Shown: piece after piece, positions 52,733 to 63,688 of the stretch
Layout of the letters: each line of letters starts with the position of its first letter
Position numbering within the stretch: the first letter of the stretch is position 1
Assembly: GCA_902728285.1 (NCBI GenBank)
Contig: CACVBU010000185.1
Location: 290,212-354,211, forward strand
DNA from: Clytia hemisphaerica
Taxonomy: Eukaryota > Cnidaria > Hydrozoa > Leptothecata > Clytiidae
Direction: 5' to 3'
Length of the DNA stretch: 64,000 nucleotides
Made by a program: the position numbers and the translations under genes
Notes under the pieces: model-generated
The model's input: only the letters and a program-made list of their open reading frames with translations
The model's database searches: none
What the model was told of the DNA's origin: nothing

Positions 52733-52859
52733 TATATCGTACGAGTCTACCTTAAGCACTTTGTGGCTATTCATTTCATCGTAAGCATTAAAATTAAATA
52801 ATAATAGCCAAATTCTCTTCCACTGCTCAATATTGTAAGCAAAAATATTATTAATTAAA

Positions 52860-53306
52860 TTATCTTTTTCAACTTCTGTGAAAAATAACCATCAATATAA
52901 AATCATAAACTGATGAGACTCAAAACATCAAAAATCACTTTAATTTTACGTCAACCAAACAAGCATGTTCCTTTTCTCAACTAAAAGAACATTTATCTTT
53001 TTCAACTTCTGTGAAAAATAACCATCAATATAAAATCATAAACCGATGAGACTCAAAACATCAAAAATCACTTTAATTTTACGTCAACCAAACAAGCATG
53101 TTCCTTTTCTCAACTAAAAGAACATTTATCTTTCTCAACTTCTGTGAAAAATAACCATCAATATAAAATCATAAACCGACGAGACTCAAAACATCAAAAA
53201 ATCATTTTAATTTTACGTCAACCAAACAAGCATGTTCCTTCTCTCAGTAAAAGAACATTTATCTTTCTCAACTTCTGTGAAAAATAACCATCAATATAAA
53301 ATCAAA
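52860..53306. repeat. Tandem repeat, 133-bp unit, 3.4 copies
   Basis: CTTCTGTGAAAAATAACCAT starts at 52873, 53006, 53139 and 53272, a constant 133-bp spacing. Units are nearly identical, including GATGAGACTCAAAACATC. Confidence 0.92.
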
Positions 53307-53811
53307 ACTTGAATACCTCTTTACTATCTTTTTTATAAGAAACATAAAAATAGTATAATGGAATATGAATTTATGGAAATATTTATCCTAGATCTCAGTA
53401 TACACTCTCAATAAATAATTTCATGAAATTTTACTGTTTAATTAAACAAGTGTTAAAAGAAAAGCCCAGAACCCTAAAAAATGGTGAGTGAAATTCATAT
53501 TAAAAATTCGAATTTTTTAAACAACGTTTAAATGAAGTATTTTCTTATATGTAAAATTGAGAATTGTCTTCTTGAATCTCTAATTGTTTGAATCTAACAG
53601 CTTTCAACAATAATTTGAATAGCCTTTAAAATTCAATGCTGTATTCAGATTAAGGCTATTCCTATTCATTCTATCAAAGAGTGTTCTAGCTCAAATTGAT
53701 GAGTATTTTTAAATATTATATTGCATAATTATAAGTTATTAAGATAACATCAACTAATAATGATAATTATACCTAAAAGACACTAATTTGACGAGAACTA
53801 ATGACGTGTTA

Positions 53812-54118
53812 CAATCATGGACAAAACATTTGAGACAAAGGGGATTCCCCTGTGAAATTTTAAACACCACAAATGATTTTAAGCGCGTTAAACTACAGGT
53901 GGAGAGTAAGGACCTTAGGATCTCAGGATTTAAAATCTCAGATTTGCTTCAATAAGGCTTGAAATATAGCCTAGAAGTCACCCGAACCCCTCCAAAATCG
54001 AAATATTCAATGAAAATGGAACGAAATGGAAGTGCTAAAATAGCAATTCTCACCCGAACTTTAAATTCTGGAAAACGTTCAAATACACTAAAATCTCAAT
54101 ATGTTTCAAACATTTGCT
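53812..54118. mobile_element. 320-bp TIR element, copy 4
   Basis: Begins CAATCATGGACAAAACATTT and contains AAGGACCTTAGGATCTCAGG and TGAAATATAGCCTAGAAGTC. It lies downstream of the mucin-gene polyadenylation signal. Confidence 0.75.
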
Positions 54119-54383
54119 CAAGATAGTCCCAATTAAAATCAAGTCCTGTAATAACTTTGAAGTTTTCATGAAGGGTATTATTTAAAATATGATTGCTTGT
54201 TGTTATGAATCATCTATTGTCATCATTGTTTCTTGCGTTTTTTTTGTGATGTTTTGGTCGTAATTCTTTTGAGAGATTTTGTTATCAAAATGCCAAAATC
54301 TTTATTTAGTTTGGATTCAACCATTTCGAGCATTTTGAAAAAAGTAAATTTTTAAGTATAAAGTCAGTTCAATGGATTGATCA

Positions 54384-55534
54384 TTATTTGCCTGTTCGAG
54401 CAACTGGTTTTTGAACCGCAGGATCAACTTGAACTAAAGGAACGATCCTGATTTCACATAAATTCATTTTGGTTGAATTCCCTTGCTCTTTTGTAATTTT
54501 GATTTTAGTAAAGGAACTTAATCCACCACCTTGCAAACAATTAAGGTTTAAAAATTGAGATGTAGATAAAACAGACATAGGGGTTGCACACTGGTGTAAA
54601 TCTTCTTCCTCGTTGATAACGACATGTACTTGAAAAGTAGCCGAGGCAACTATCTTTTGTATTGGTTCGGTTGATGGAGGTACTGGCCGAGCAAGCGTGA
54701 TCAGTATATCCACAAGAACGGGGGTTGCGAATTGAATGACAATGTAAGGAAGCTGAATGGTTTGTGTTTCCATGCAGGTTTGGAGACTGGAATCAGTCAG
54801 TACACTTCTATTACCTGTTGTTAGGTTTAATGTTCTGTTGATCTGGAATTGAATTGGTGATGTTGCACTTGTTGTGGTCGTTTTGGCTGGTTGGGTGGTC
54901 GTTGTTGTTGGTTGGGTGGTCGTTATTGTTGGTTGGGTGGTCGTTGTTGTTAGTTGGTGGGTTGTTGTTGTTGTTGGGGGGGTGGGTTGTTGTTGGGTGG
55001 TGGTTGTGTTGGTTGGGTGGTCGTTGTTGCTGGTTGGATGGTTGTTGTTGTTGTTGTTGTTGGTTGGGTGGTCGTTGTTGTTGGTTGGGTGGTCGTTGTT
55101 GGTGGTTGGGTGGTCGTTGTTGCTGGTTGGATGGTTGTTGTTGTTGTTGTTGGTTGGGTGGTCGTTGTTGTTGGTTGGGTGGTCGTTGTTGTTGGTTTGG
55201 TGGTCGTTGTTGGTGGTTGGGTGGTCGTTGTTGGTGGTTGGGTGGTCGTTGTTGCTGATTGGGTAGTCGTTGTTGCGGGTTGGGTGGTCGTTGTTACTGG
55301 TTGAATTGTCGTTGTTGTTGGTTGGGTGTTTGTTGTTGTTGGTTGGGTGGTCATTGTTGTTGGTTGAGTAGTCGTTGTTGCTGGTTGGGTGGTCGTTGTT
55401 GGTAGTTGGGTGGTCGTTGTTGGTGGTTGGGTGGTCGTTGTTGTCGGTTGGGTGGTCGTTGTTGTTGATTGGGTGGTCGTTGTGCTTACCAATGCTGTTG
55501 ATTGATCAGATTCTGTTTCAATAAATTCTTCTTT
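54384..55534 (-). CDS. Exon 2: Thr-rich mucin tract and lectin-like domain
   Basis: Begins KEEFIETESDQSTALVS, then runs as TTTTQPT-type heptads to about 55010. A net frameshift follows; the correct frame for the C-terminal half (QPAKTTTTSATSPIQFQINR onward) is one base off. The stop is at 54384-54386. The repeats are dense O-glycosylation candidates. The opposite strand shows long open frames of Val/Gly/Trp, which are only repeat shadows. Confidence 0.75.
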
Positions 55535-57249
55535 CTATAAAAATGAATGTATTGATAATTCTACAGTGTGCAAAGTGTGCAATTTATAATTGCAGCTTAT
55601 TTTACCTATTTAACTGATCAAATAATAATCACCTAATTTTTCTTTTACTTTATGACTTATCCTCAGTAGTAGATATGTTTTTAACGTTTGAGTCAAGAGT
55701 AGTCCCTTTACCTTCCTCTGAAATTCAACATAGTGTCCTTTGAGGTCTTGTCCTTTACCCGATACCGACCCAGCTGGCACACAACGTTGTTTCAACGTTC
55801 ATCTAACGTTATATGGACGTTGTGAACGTTAGATAAACGTCGAAAAAACATTGTGTGCCAGCTGGGGAAGATCAATATTTTCTTTCCCCTGTTTTTCCCG
55901 ACCTTGGCTTATGCCTCCCCTCCCCTCCTTCAAGAAAAAAAAATTGATTTTTTGAGGCGTCTTTCATTTTTCCATGGGTAATTGGGTAGAAATTAACGGA
56001 ATGATTAAAAGGATTACTTATTGAAAAAAACATATAACCTCTAATAAGATTTTCAACAATCAGTTTTCCTTTCAATATTGAGTTGACATTTATTATATGA
56101 AGTGCCCCCCTAATTCCTATACTGAATTTTTTTTCGTCCCTTCCTCGGCTACTCCCTACCCACAATACCTCCAAGACCTATCCCAACCTCGTCCCCATGA
56201 CGATTTGCTTTTTATAAAGAATGTAGCAAATCGATTCCAAACAACCATCAAAATTATAAAAAAGTGAGAATCAGGCCCTCTAGTTACGAGGTTGGACTCT
56301 GGGTAGACGATGTTATCGTCCGTTTATACAGTGATAATAAAGGCGGGAAAAATGGCGGTATGGCCACTGCTTACTCCACCCGAATTTATCACGCCTCTCC
56401 TAAACTACATATTCCCTTTTTTAGTGATCTTGTGTAGACGATAGGATCGTCTAGACTCTGGGTAAAAGATAGATATATTTGACCTTGACTTGAAATGACT
56501 CGTCAGAGAAAATTTTTAAACGTCCTGATTGATCATAATGTAATTTGAGAAATAGACCTTTTTTCAAAGAGGCCACCCTGTTGAATAATTATGTAGTCCA
56601 GCAGAAAAACAATGATAAGACCATGAGTAATTATTACAATATGCATGATACAGTAATTATGCATGGCTCTATCATTTTTTTTATGGCTGGACTGCATAAT
56701 TATTCAACAGGACGTCCTCTTTGAAAAAAGGTTTATTAAATATTTTGAAAGAGATTTTAAAACGAATCTCGGCATACAGACAATGTTCGAGATTTTCCAA
56801 TAGCTTTTTGTTCAACTGTCAAAGGGTAACTGAAAAACAAACTTAGAGACCAGACGTACGCTAAAAATCGATATATGGTCAGGAATAAATTTTAAAAACA
56901 TTACTTGACGACACGGTGGCATTTCAAGAATTGACATCACCACACCATTAAATTCTCCTGTCAAACCGCCAGAGCTTCGTTTATTCTTAATAGTGTTCGT
57001 TGTTTTTTCCTCAAAACATACACATTGATTCTGATGGTATAAGATTTTGATGATTTCTGGTGATTTCGAAGTTCGAAGACATTTATGGACACAGGTGATT
57101 TGAGAAGAAACATAATGAAATTCTTTGATTATGTCAATCTCTTGTTTTGATATATCGATAGCCTCGTTTACGATTAGAATATTGTTACTCTGACCGATGG
57201 ATAAATAAAGAATCATATAAATTAGACGAGCGGTTAAAATAACTCTCAT
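54384..57249 (-). CDS. Secreted PAN-like/mucin/fucolectin-like protein, two exons
   Basis: Exon 1 is 56905-57249 (115 codons) and exon 2 is 54384-55534, joined in phase 0 (donor GTAATG, acceptor TTTTTATAG). Domains in order: signal peptide (MRVILTARLIYMILYLSIG); Cys-rich PAN/apple-like module with C53-x3-C57, C76-x-C78 and C113; a mucin-like tract of roughly 25 Thr4-Gln-Pro-Thr heptads; and a C-terminal domain of about 170 residues ending LNCLQGGG...KMNLCEIRIV, which resembles the galactose-binding-like fold of fucolectins. Such proteins are secreted or cell-surface glycan binders. In this sequence the frame shifts inside the Thr repeats near 54975-55010, so it may be an assembly or length-polymorphism error or a broken allele. 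A polyadenylation signal (AATAAA, minus strand) lies at 54301-54306. Confidence 0.78.
55769..55866. repeat. AACGTT palindrome, in intron of PAN-like/mucin gene
   Basis: CCCAGCTGGCACACAACGTT to CATTGTGTGCCAGCTGGG. Confidence 0.88.
56552..56738. repeat. 187-bp palindromic MITE, copy 2
   Basis: Same element as 48931-49114 (ATAGACCTTTTTTCAAAGAG); both contain CAGTAATTATGCATGGCTCT-like centres. It lies in the intron of the PAN-like/mucin gene. Confidence 0.88.
56905..57249 (-). CDS. Exon 1 of PAN-like/mucin gene
   Basis: Starts at the ATG at 57247-57249, chosen over the upstream in-frame start at 57318 because it begins the hydrophobic signal peptide. Encodes the signal peptide and the five-cysteine module, ending EMPPCRQ at a GTAATG donor. 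The intron to exon 2 is 1.37 kb and carries a 187-bp palindromic MITE and an AACGTT palindrome. Confidence 0.75.
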
Positions 57250-57407
57250 TTTTGCTTCCTCACGGCTCACGGCGATATATACGTACAGTTTTTGCAATAT
57301 TGAATAAACTATATACAAAGTAGAAAGTTCATATTTTTCAAAATCAACAAAACATCCTCTTCCAGAAAGAAGGTTCTGTGAAATTCTGAATTGCGAACAC
57401 TATACTA

Positions 57408-57632
57408 CAAGTTTTTTATAAGAACATCAAAAGTTTTTTAAGCCTTCGGATATTCTTAAATGTTTGAGTTTCTGATCTAAATTTCAACATTGTAAGAGTA
57501 TTTTTGTGCAATTTCCTAAGAAGTCGAATGTCTTAGAGCCAGCGAAGCCTTAAAATGGTTTTAACTTGTTCTTGATATTTTGGAATAGAAACTTTATGTT
57601 CTTATATAGCTTGTCCTTATAAAACAACGTGT
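57408..57632. repeat. ACACGTTTTTT palindromic MITE, diverged copy
   Basis: AGTTTTTTATAAGAACATCA to TTGTCCTTATAAAACAACGTGT-type end; arms carry AGCCTTCGGATATTCTTAA. Confidence 0.75.
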
Positions 57633-58006
57633 TGCGGACATTATTTTAAACTGTTTGAAAATATGAACATCACTTTCGAGAGGGTAATTATAAAAACTTG
57701 AAATTTCATTACAAATAAACTAGGGAAAGTAGTAAGATTTTGTTTTTAAAAAATATTGAAAATTAGCCAATAAAATAGAAAAACAGAAAATTCTGACTTG
57801 TTACACTACTGAAAAAATTTTTCATTCAAAATTTCGTACAATCCACAAGAGAAATAGTAATTGTTTTTGAATCCCAGCCCATTGAGTTTAAAGCCCAAAG
57901 GGCTAGATTAGAATCTCTAACCTTTCCCAGGCAAGAAAAAGTGAAGCCACTTATTTCCCATCAAGAACGCGCCACAATTATGACGACGGATTGTATCTAG
58001 CGGTTT

Positions 58007-58276
58007 TTAAGAAACACGAGGCTCAGAATGCCTGAAAACTAAGAAACATTTAAGAAACATGCTGAGGCTGGATATGAGAAAACAACATTTTTGAATTCGG
58101 TTACTTTTGAGAACCTTCCAATCAAAACAAATGCTTTTTTCTTTGCATGAAAAACAGGCTGATTATTTCAAAAAGTTTAGAAACATGTAAGAAACATTTA
58201 AGGCTCAAAAGGCCGACTTATTAAGAAACATTGAGGCTGCTTGGTAAAACTAGTTTCTTAAAAAAAACAACGTGTA
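58007..58276. repeat. Palindromic element, ACCAAGCAGCC family, copy 2
   Basis: TTTTTAAGAAACACGAGGCT to TTGAGGCTGCTTGGTAAAAC; inverted relative to 26446-26808. Confidence 0.75.
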
Positions 58277-58445
58277 TACTACTAGAAAAATATAAATTTC
58301 AACTTTTCTGTCCGTCGTTATTTTTCTGTCTCAGTATAAATAGGGTTAATGTCCCAGCCGTTGGAACAGCATACCCGCTTTTTTTCTTTTTAATATAAGA
58401 ATGTCATAAGAATATTCATGATAAAATGACCAAAAAACTAAGAAT

Positions 58446-58669
58446 ACACGTTCTTTTATAAGAGAATTCAAATTTTTTGAAGCCTTTGGATGTTCTTAAC
58501 TTGTTCTTATTTTCACAATATTTTGAGTATTTTCGTCCATTTTCCTTAGAAATTGCGTGTTTTTTTTGTGAGTCCGCGAAGCCTTAAATGTTCTTAACTT
58601 ATTCTTTATATTCTGGCCATTGAAGCCTTATGTTCTTATATAGCTTGTTCTTATAAAAAAACGTGTATG
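58446..58669. repeat. ACACGTTTTTT palindromic MITE, intact copy
   Basis: ACACGTTCTTTTATAAGAGA to TTCTTATAAAAAAACGTGT, with TTTGGATGTTCTTAACTTGT inside. Confidence 0.82.
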
Positions 58670-58879
58670 CTAATAACATCACCATCATAGAATTTGGTAA
58701 CTGAACCTAAAATTGCCTTTTTTTCGGGCATTGCATCATCAGTAATTTTGCCAATTTTCTCCCAACAATCATGCAAAAATCTCACATTTTCTGCTTGGAA
58801 TCATTTTGCCTTAATTATAATCATTGAGTACATTAGTCTCTATAGATATACTTCCTATAAGAAACTTTTTTCGCTAGAG

Positions 58880-59227
58880 GGGGGGGGGGGGGGGTTCCAG
58901 GGGGTACCCGATTCCGCAATTCCGTTAATTTTTTCTCCAATTTCCGTCAAACCGTCTTAAATTGAACCAAAATTCCGTCACCGAAAATTCCTTTTAAATT
59001 CAATATTTTTGTCGAAAATTCCGCAAATATTTTAATATCTTTTACCAATTCCGAAATTCCGCAAATTTCTTTTGCTAAATTCCGTTTTTCCGTACTAAAA
59101 TTGTCTAATTTTCCGTCTCCGTCAGAGAACCCAATTTCCGTAATTCCGTCTAAATTTTCGCCAAATTCCGCCACTCCGTCCGAAAAAAGGGCCGATTCCG
59201 CTCCTCCGCCAACCATGAAACCCCCCC
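58880..59227. mobile_element. Poly-G/poly-C ended element with 7-bp TSD, copy 2
   Basis: A run of G opens at 58880 and a run of C closes at 59227, flanked by GCTAGAG on both sides (58873-58879, 59228-59234). The interior is the reverse complement of 8832-9170 (GATTCCGCTCCTCCGCCAAC). Confidence 0.85.
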
Positions 59228-59234
59228 GCTAGAG

Positions 59235-60357
59235 GATGGGCAGAAGCGTGTAAACGTTATGAAACTGTAAGTAATGAAACCTTTGGATGTTTTTTTTTTA
59301 GACGAAGATATTCTAAATCAAATTTAATTTTCATTTTGCCTAAAGAATATTTCAAGATGAATATTTCTGAAAAAGCGTGTAGAACTCAAAAATAATCAAT
59401 ATATCAATACTTTGTTTGTAGGAACCATGGCTCATAACTTTGTTGCAAAGTATTAGAAAAATTCACACAAAAAATAGATTCGTTAAAAACTATTAAATAT
59501 TTTGTTAAAAATACACTCAATAAATAATATGAAATTTCAAACATTATATACAAAAATATTTCAAACTTGACAATCTTTAAAAAAAATATATTCATACTCA
59601 AAATTTACGATTTTAATTTCTATTTTTTTTAAATAAGACAATAAGCCAGGGAGACCTTTCGAGTACTACATGTTTTTAAGTCTCTGCCTTTTGTTTAAGA
59701 TAATGCCTGATGCTCAGCAATTAGGAGAAGGATCAAAGGCAAGTAGAGCAATTCAGAGAGAAAGAATTTCGCTGTGATTTATCGTTCTTTCAAATAATTT
59801 TATAGACTAGTAAACCACGTCGTTGTATTTCGCTGCAGATTAAACTTGCAATGGGATCTATTTCTATATATGTTCACTTTCCAATCCACTCTCCCGCAGC
59901 AATTTCTATTTTTTATAAGAACTCTTTATTATAAGCACTATTCCCGCGTTGCTGTGTCCAAGGAAAGACAGACGCTTGCTAGTCTAATAATTTTAATGAA
60001 CTTACTTTTTCACACACAGATCACTTCTCTTGTACATTTTGAACAAATGCAGAAGCACGAAACTTTAAATGATGTGCTTTTATTGAAAGAAAACTTTTAA
60101 ATTTTAAATTTTACTTGGCTCTGGTATCTTGTTTATCATCGAGCACTATTCAACAAGATTTCATGGCAATGATTTGATTGAATTTACTTATTATTCAAAC
60201 ATAACTTTATACCATCAGCGAGTCAGGATAACGACACTGGATCTTATAATAAGGCTTTCTGCACACAACATTCCAATAGTATTCATCCAACGTTCATCCA
60301 TGTGGCGTTAAATTAACGTTCTTTCCCAAGAAAGCGCAATGCGTAATTTAAAAATTC
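59235..60357. other. No gene seen
   Basis: AT-rich. An 84-codon frame at 59846-60100 is unrecognised. AACGTT-palindrome remnants lie at 60255-60330 (CATCCAACGTTCATCCATG). Confidence 0.3.
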
Positions 60358-60599
60358 ACTACTCTTAGGTTCCAAATAAACACCCCCCCGCTTGTTAATT
60401 TTTCGAAACTTTTCCAATCCCCCCCGGACCTTATTAGGAACCCCCCCCATTTATTAATTTCCAATATTTTTTCAGCTTTCAAAGAGAAGGTCCCTTATTC
60501 TGCTCTAAATAGCCTGATTTTAGCCTATATTTACCTTATTTTTGAAGTTCGCAAGTACAATTTCCAACCCCCCCCGTTTATTTGGAACCTAAGAGTAAC
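60358..60599. repeat. Poly-C palindromic element with 22-bp TIRs
   Basis: TACTCTTAGGTTCCAAATAA and TTATTTGGAACCTAAGAGTA, each followed inward by C-runs. It sits between two pieces of an AACGTT palindrome (60255-60330 and 60600-60665), so it is probably nested in it. Confidence 0.8.
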
Positions 60600-60650
60600 G
60601 TTATAAGAATGTCTTATGGATCTTAGATGGACGTTGAAACAACGTTGGGT

Positions 60651-61300
60651 TTAACGTCGGGTTATTACAGATCTGTCATATTCATCTTTTAATTGAAAAG
60701 TGAAGGTTTTAATTTTCAAATCTGCCAGCTCGTTCTCACCCACTGGTTTATGTTTCCCTATCACTCGTTTTGAAGGTGTCGAGATTTTACGTAAAGGTTT
60801 CGTTTTTACGGGAAGGACGATTCTATTTTCGGCGATATTCGTTTTCTGTGACGCAGAACTCGTTAATCCTCGTTCGTTTCTCGGTAATTGTTGTAAACGA
60901 TTAGCTGGAGCGCTTCTACATTTCGCTCTCGATTTAAACTTATTTCTACTCAAATCTCTTTCAATTTCCTTGTGGTTCTCATTTATCTCTTTGCGCATGG
61001 GCATTACATCTTTGACGAACGGTGGAGGGCTTTCATTCCTTTGTAACTCTATTCGAGATTGAATATTTGTTCGATTAATATGGCACGTAACTGAAGATTT
61101 TATATCATCTACAAAGCTCATGTTCGATATGTAGGGCTGAGACATTGTTTTTCTCATGCGTGAAATGTGATGACCTATACTTGAACAACTTCTTGACTCC
61201 AGCCGACGTAATTCGTTACTCCTAAAGTCGTCGGGACTCGGGCAACGAAGAGGTGATGCCGATTGTTGTCGGTGGATCGGGGAACCGACACATTGTACCT
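60651..61300 (-). CDS. Last exon of a basic protein of unknown family
   Basis: Open from an acceptor (TATGTTCAG before 61300) to TAA at 60651-60653, giving 216 codons including the stop. The product begins VQCVGSPIHRQQSASPLRCP and is rich in Arg, Lys and Ser, without membrane segments. It includes a predicted charged helix (MRKEINENHKEIERDLSRNK) and ends DEYDRSVITRR. It joins in phase 0 to the exon at 63533-63688. Disordered, basic and probably intracellular; cytoskeletal or ciliary roles are possible but not supported by a motif I recognise. The stop codon lies in sequence related to the AACGTT palindromic repeat. Confidence 0.7.
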
Positions 61301-61436
61301 GAACATATAGAACAACAAGAAAATAATACACAATAATAAAGGAAAGTAAACCCGTATCGTCATTTCCATAGTATCTTTGGAGTGCCAATAGCAGAATTGA
61401 TAAATAGAAAAAAAGAAGAAACAAGCAACATGCTGA

Positions 61437-63412
61437 ATGGACCTACCTTGATCAATATCAGATAAAAGTAGGAATTCTACATATTTTACTATTGGTATTG
61501 AGCAAACACAATAAGTTTTAGAACAATGCAAAAACGTCTGATTTATTTTCTTTTATCATTGTGTAACTTGGTCGTCTTTTTTTGAAAATTTTATGACAAA
61601 AAAAAATTTTCCTTAGAAAAATTACTTCAGCCACATTTTAAGGTACCTAGCACTCTATCTTTCTGACAAAAATCAGGAAAAACTAATGAAGCAATTTTGC
61701 ACCAAGTCCAAAAAACCTTATTTTTAGGTAGTTTTTGGCCCAAATTTACCCCAAATTTTTTTTTCAAAATCGGGCTCCGTCACTTATAGGCATTGCTATT
61801 TTGTATCATTGTGCAAAAAATGAAAAAAAAATAAAATAAAAAGCCGATCCCGAGAAAAGCTGCTAACAGGAAAATGGTAAAACAGAATTTCCCCCCAAAA
61901 AGAAAATTCGTATTTTACGACGAAAAAAAATTTTCCGAGAAAAATTACTTAAGCCTAATTTTAGGGTACCCTGCACTCCATCTTTCTGCCAAAAATCAGG
62001 AAAAACTAATGAAGCAATTTTGCACCAAGTCCAAAAAAAGACCTTATTTTTAGGTAGTTTTTGGCCCAAATTTGCGAAAATCCGTATTTGACGACGAAAA
62101 AAAATTTTCCGAAAAAAATTACTTCAGCCGCATTTTAGGGTACCCTGCACTCCATCTTTCTGCCAAAAATCAGGAAAAACTAATGAAGCAATTTTGCACC
62201 AAGTCCAAAAAAAGACCTTATTTTTAGGTAGTTTTTGGCCCAAATTTGCGAAAATCCGTATTTGACGACGAAAAAAAATTTTCCGAAAAAAATTACTTCA
62301 GCCGCATTTTAGGATGCCTTGCACTCTATCTTTCTGCCAAAAATCAGGAAAAAAAAACTAATGAAGCAATTTTTGCACAAAGTCCAAAAAACCTTATTTT
62401 TAGGTAGTTTTTGGCCCAAATTTTGCCCCCCAAAAATTTTTTTCAAAAAATCGGGGCTCCGTCACTTTTCAGGCATTGCTATTTTGTATCATTGTGCAAA
62501 AAATAAAAAAAAACTAATGAGCCAATCCCAAGAAAAGCTGCTAACAGGAAAATGGTAAAAGGGAATTTCCCCAAAAAAGCGAAAATCCGTATTTGACGAC
62601 GAAAAAAAAAATTTTCCGAGAGAAAAATTACTTCAGCCACATTTTAGGGTGCCTTTGCACTCTATCTTCTGCCAAAAATCAGGAAAAAACTGATGAAGCA
62701 ATTTTGCACAAAGTCCAAAAAACCTTATTTTTAGGTAGTTTTTGGCCCAAATTTGCCCCCCAAAATTTTTTTTCAAAAATCGGGCTCCGTCACTTTTCAG
62801 GCATTGCTATTTTGTATCATTGTGCAAAAAATTAAAAAAAACTAATGAGCCAATCCCGAGAAAAGCTGCTAACAGGAAAATGGTAAAAGGGAATTTCCCC
62901 AAAAAAGCGAAAATCCGTATTTGACGACGAAAAAAAATTTTCCGAGAAAAATTACTTCAGCCACATTTTAGGGTACCTTGCACTCTATCTTTCTGCCAAA
63001 AATCAGGAAAAACTAATGAAGCAATTTTGCACAAAGTCCAAAAAACCTTATTTTTAGGTAGTTTTTGGCCCAAATTTGCGAAAATCCGTATTTGACGACG
63101 AAAAAAAATTTTCCGAGAAAAATTACTTCAGCCACATTTTAGGGTACCTTGCACTCTATCTTTCTGCCAAAATCAGGAAAAACTAATGAAAGCAATTTTG
63201 CACAAAGTCCAAAAAACCTTATTTTTAGGTAGTTTTTGGCCCAAATTTGCCCCCCAAAAATTTTTTTCAAAAATCGGGCTCCGTCACTTTTCAGGCATTG
63301 CCATTTTGTATCATTTTGCAAAAAATTAAAAAAAACTAATGAGCCAATCCCGAGAAAAGCTTGTAACAGACGAACGGACAACGGTCAAATTAAAGGACCT
63401 CCCGGTAGGTCC
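61437..63412 (+). repeat. Large tandem array element bounded by TGGACCTACC/GGTAGGTCCA
   Basis: Units of about 190 bp and composite units of about 310 bp recur at least seven times: ATTACTTCAGCC near 61620, 61945, 62125, 62295, 62627, 62950 and 63125; each has AAGTCCAAAAA(A)CCTTATTT. It ends with ACAGACGAACGGACAACGG and a GGACCTCCCGGTAGGTCC hairpin. It fills the intron between 61301 and 63532. Confidence 0.88.
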
Positions 63413-63532
63413 AATAATCACGAAGTAGTTACAGTGAAGTCTCTTGAACTCGAACCTCTATAACTCGAATGTCTTCTTACGCCTTATAAGCTTTACTCCA
63501 TAACATTTTGTAGATGAAGTTAATCGTTTTAC

Positions 63533-63688
63533 CTTTAAAGCTCGACTTTGTGAATGCAGAGGTCTTTCGTTCACATGAGCAACACAAGGTCTGTATGATT
63601 CATTCGTGTTTCGTGGTGCCGTGTAGTCCCAGTCTTTTTTGACGAAGTAGTAAACGAGGACACAATTCAATGTATTAACTACCAACCT
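63533..63688 (-). CDS. Internal exon of the same basic-protein gene
   Basis: Acceptor TTTTTCTAAACAG, donor GTAAAA. Encodes LVVNTLNCVLVYYFVKKDWD, then YTAPRNTNESYRPCVAHVNE and RPLHSQSRALK. The phase matches the exon ending at 61300. The intron of 2.2 kb is mostly filled by a tandem-repeat element. Further 5' exons lie to the right of the window. Confidence 0.6.

Noticed and set aside
54854..55304. Long plus-strand open frames rich in Val, Gly, Trp, Cys and Leu
   Set aside because: They are opposite-strand readings of the 21-bp Thr-Gln-Pro repeats of the minus-strand mucin exon.
60700..61062. 120-codon plus-strand open frame
   Set aside because: Antisense shadow of the basic-protein exon, which has correct splice sites and matching phase on the minus strand.
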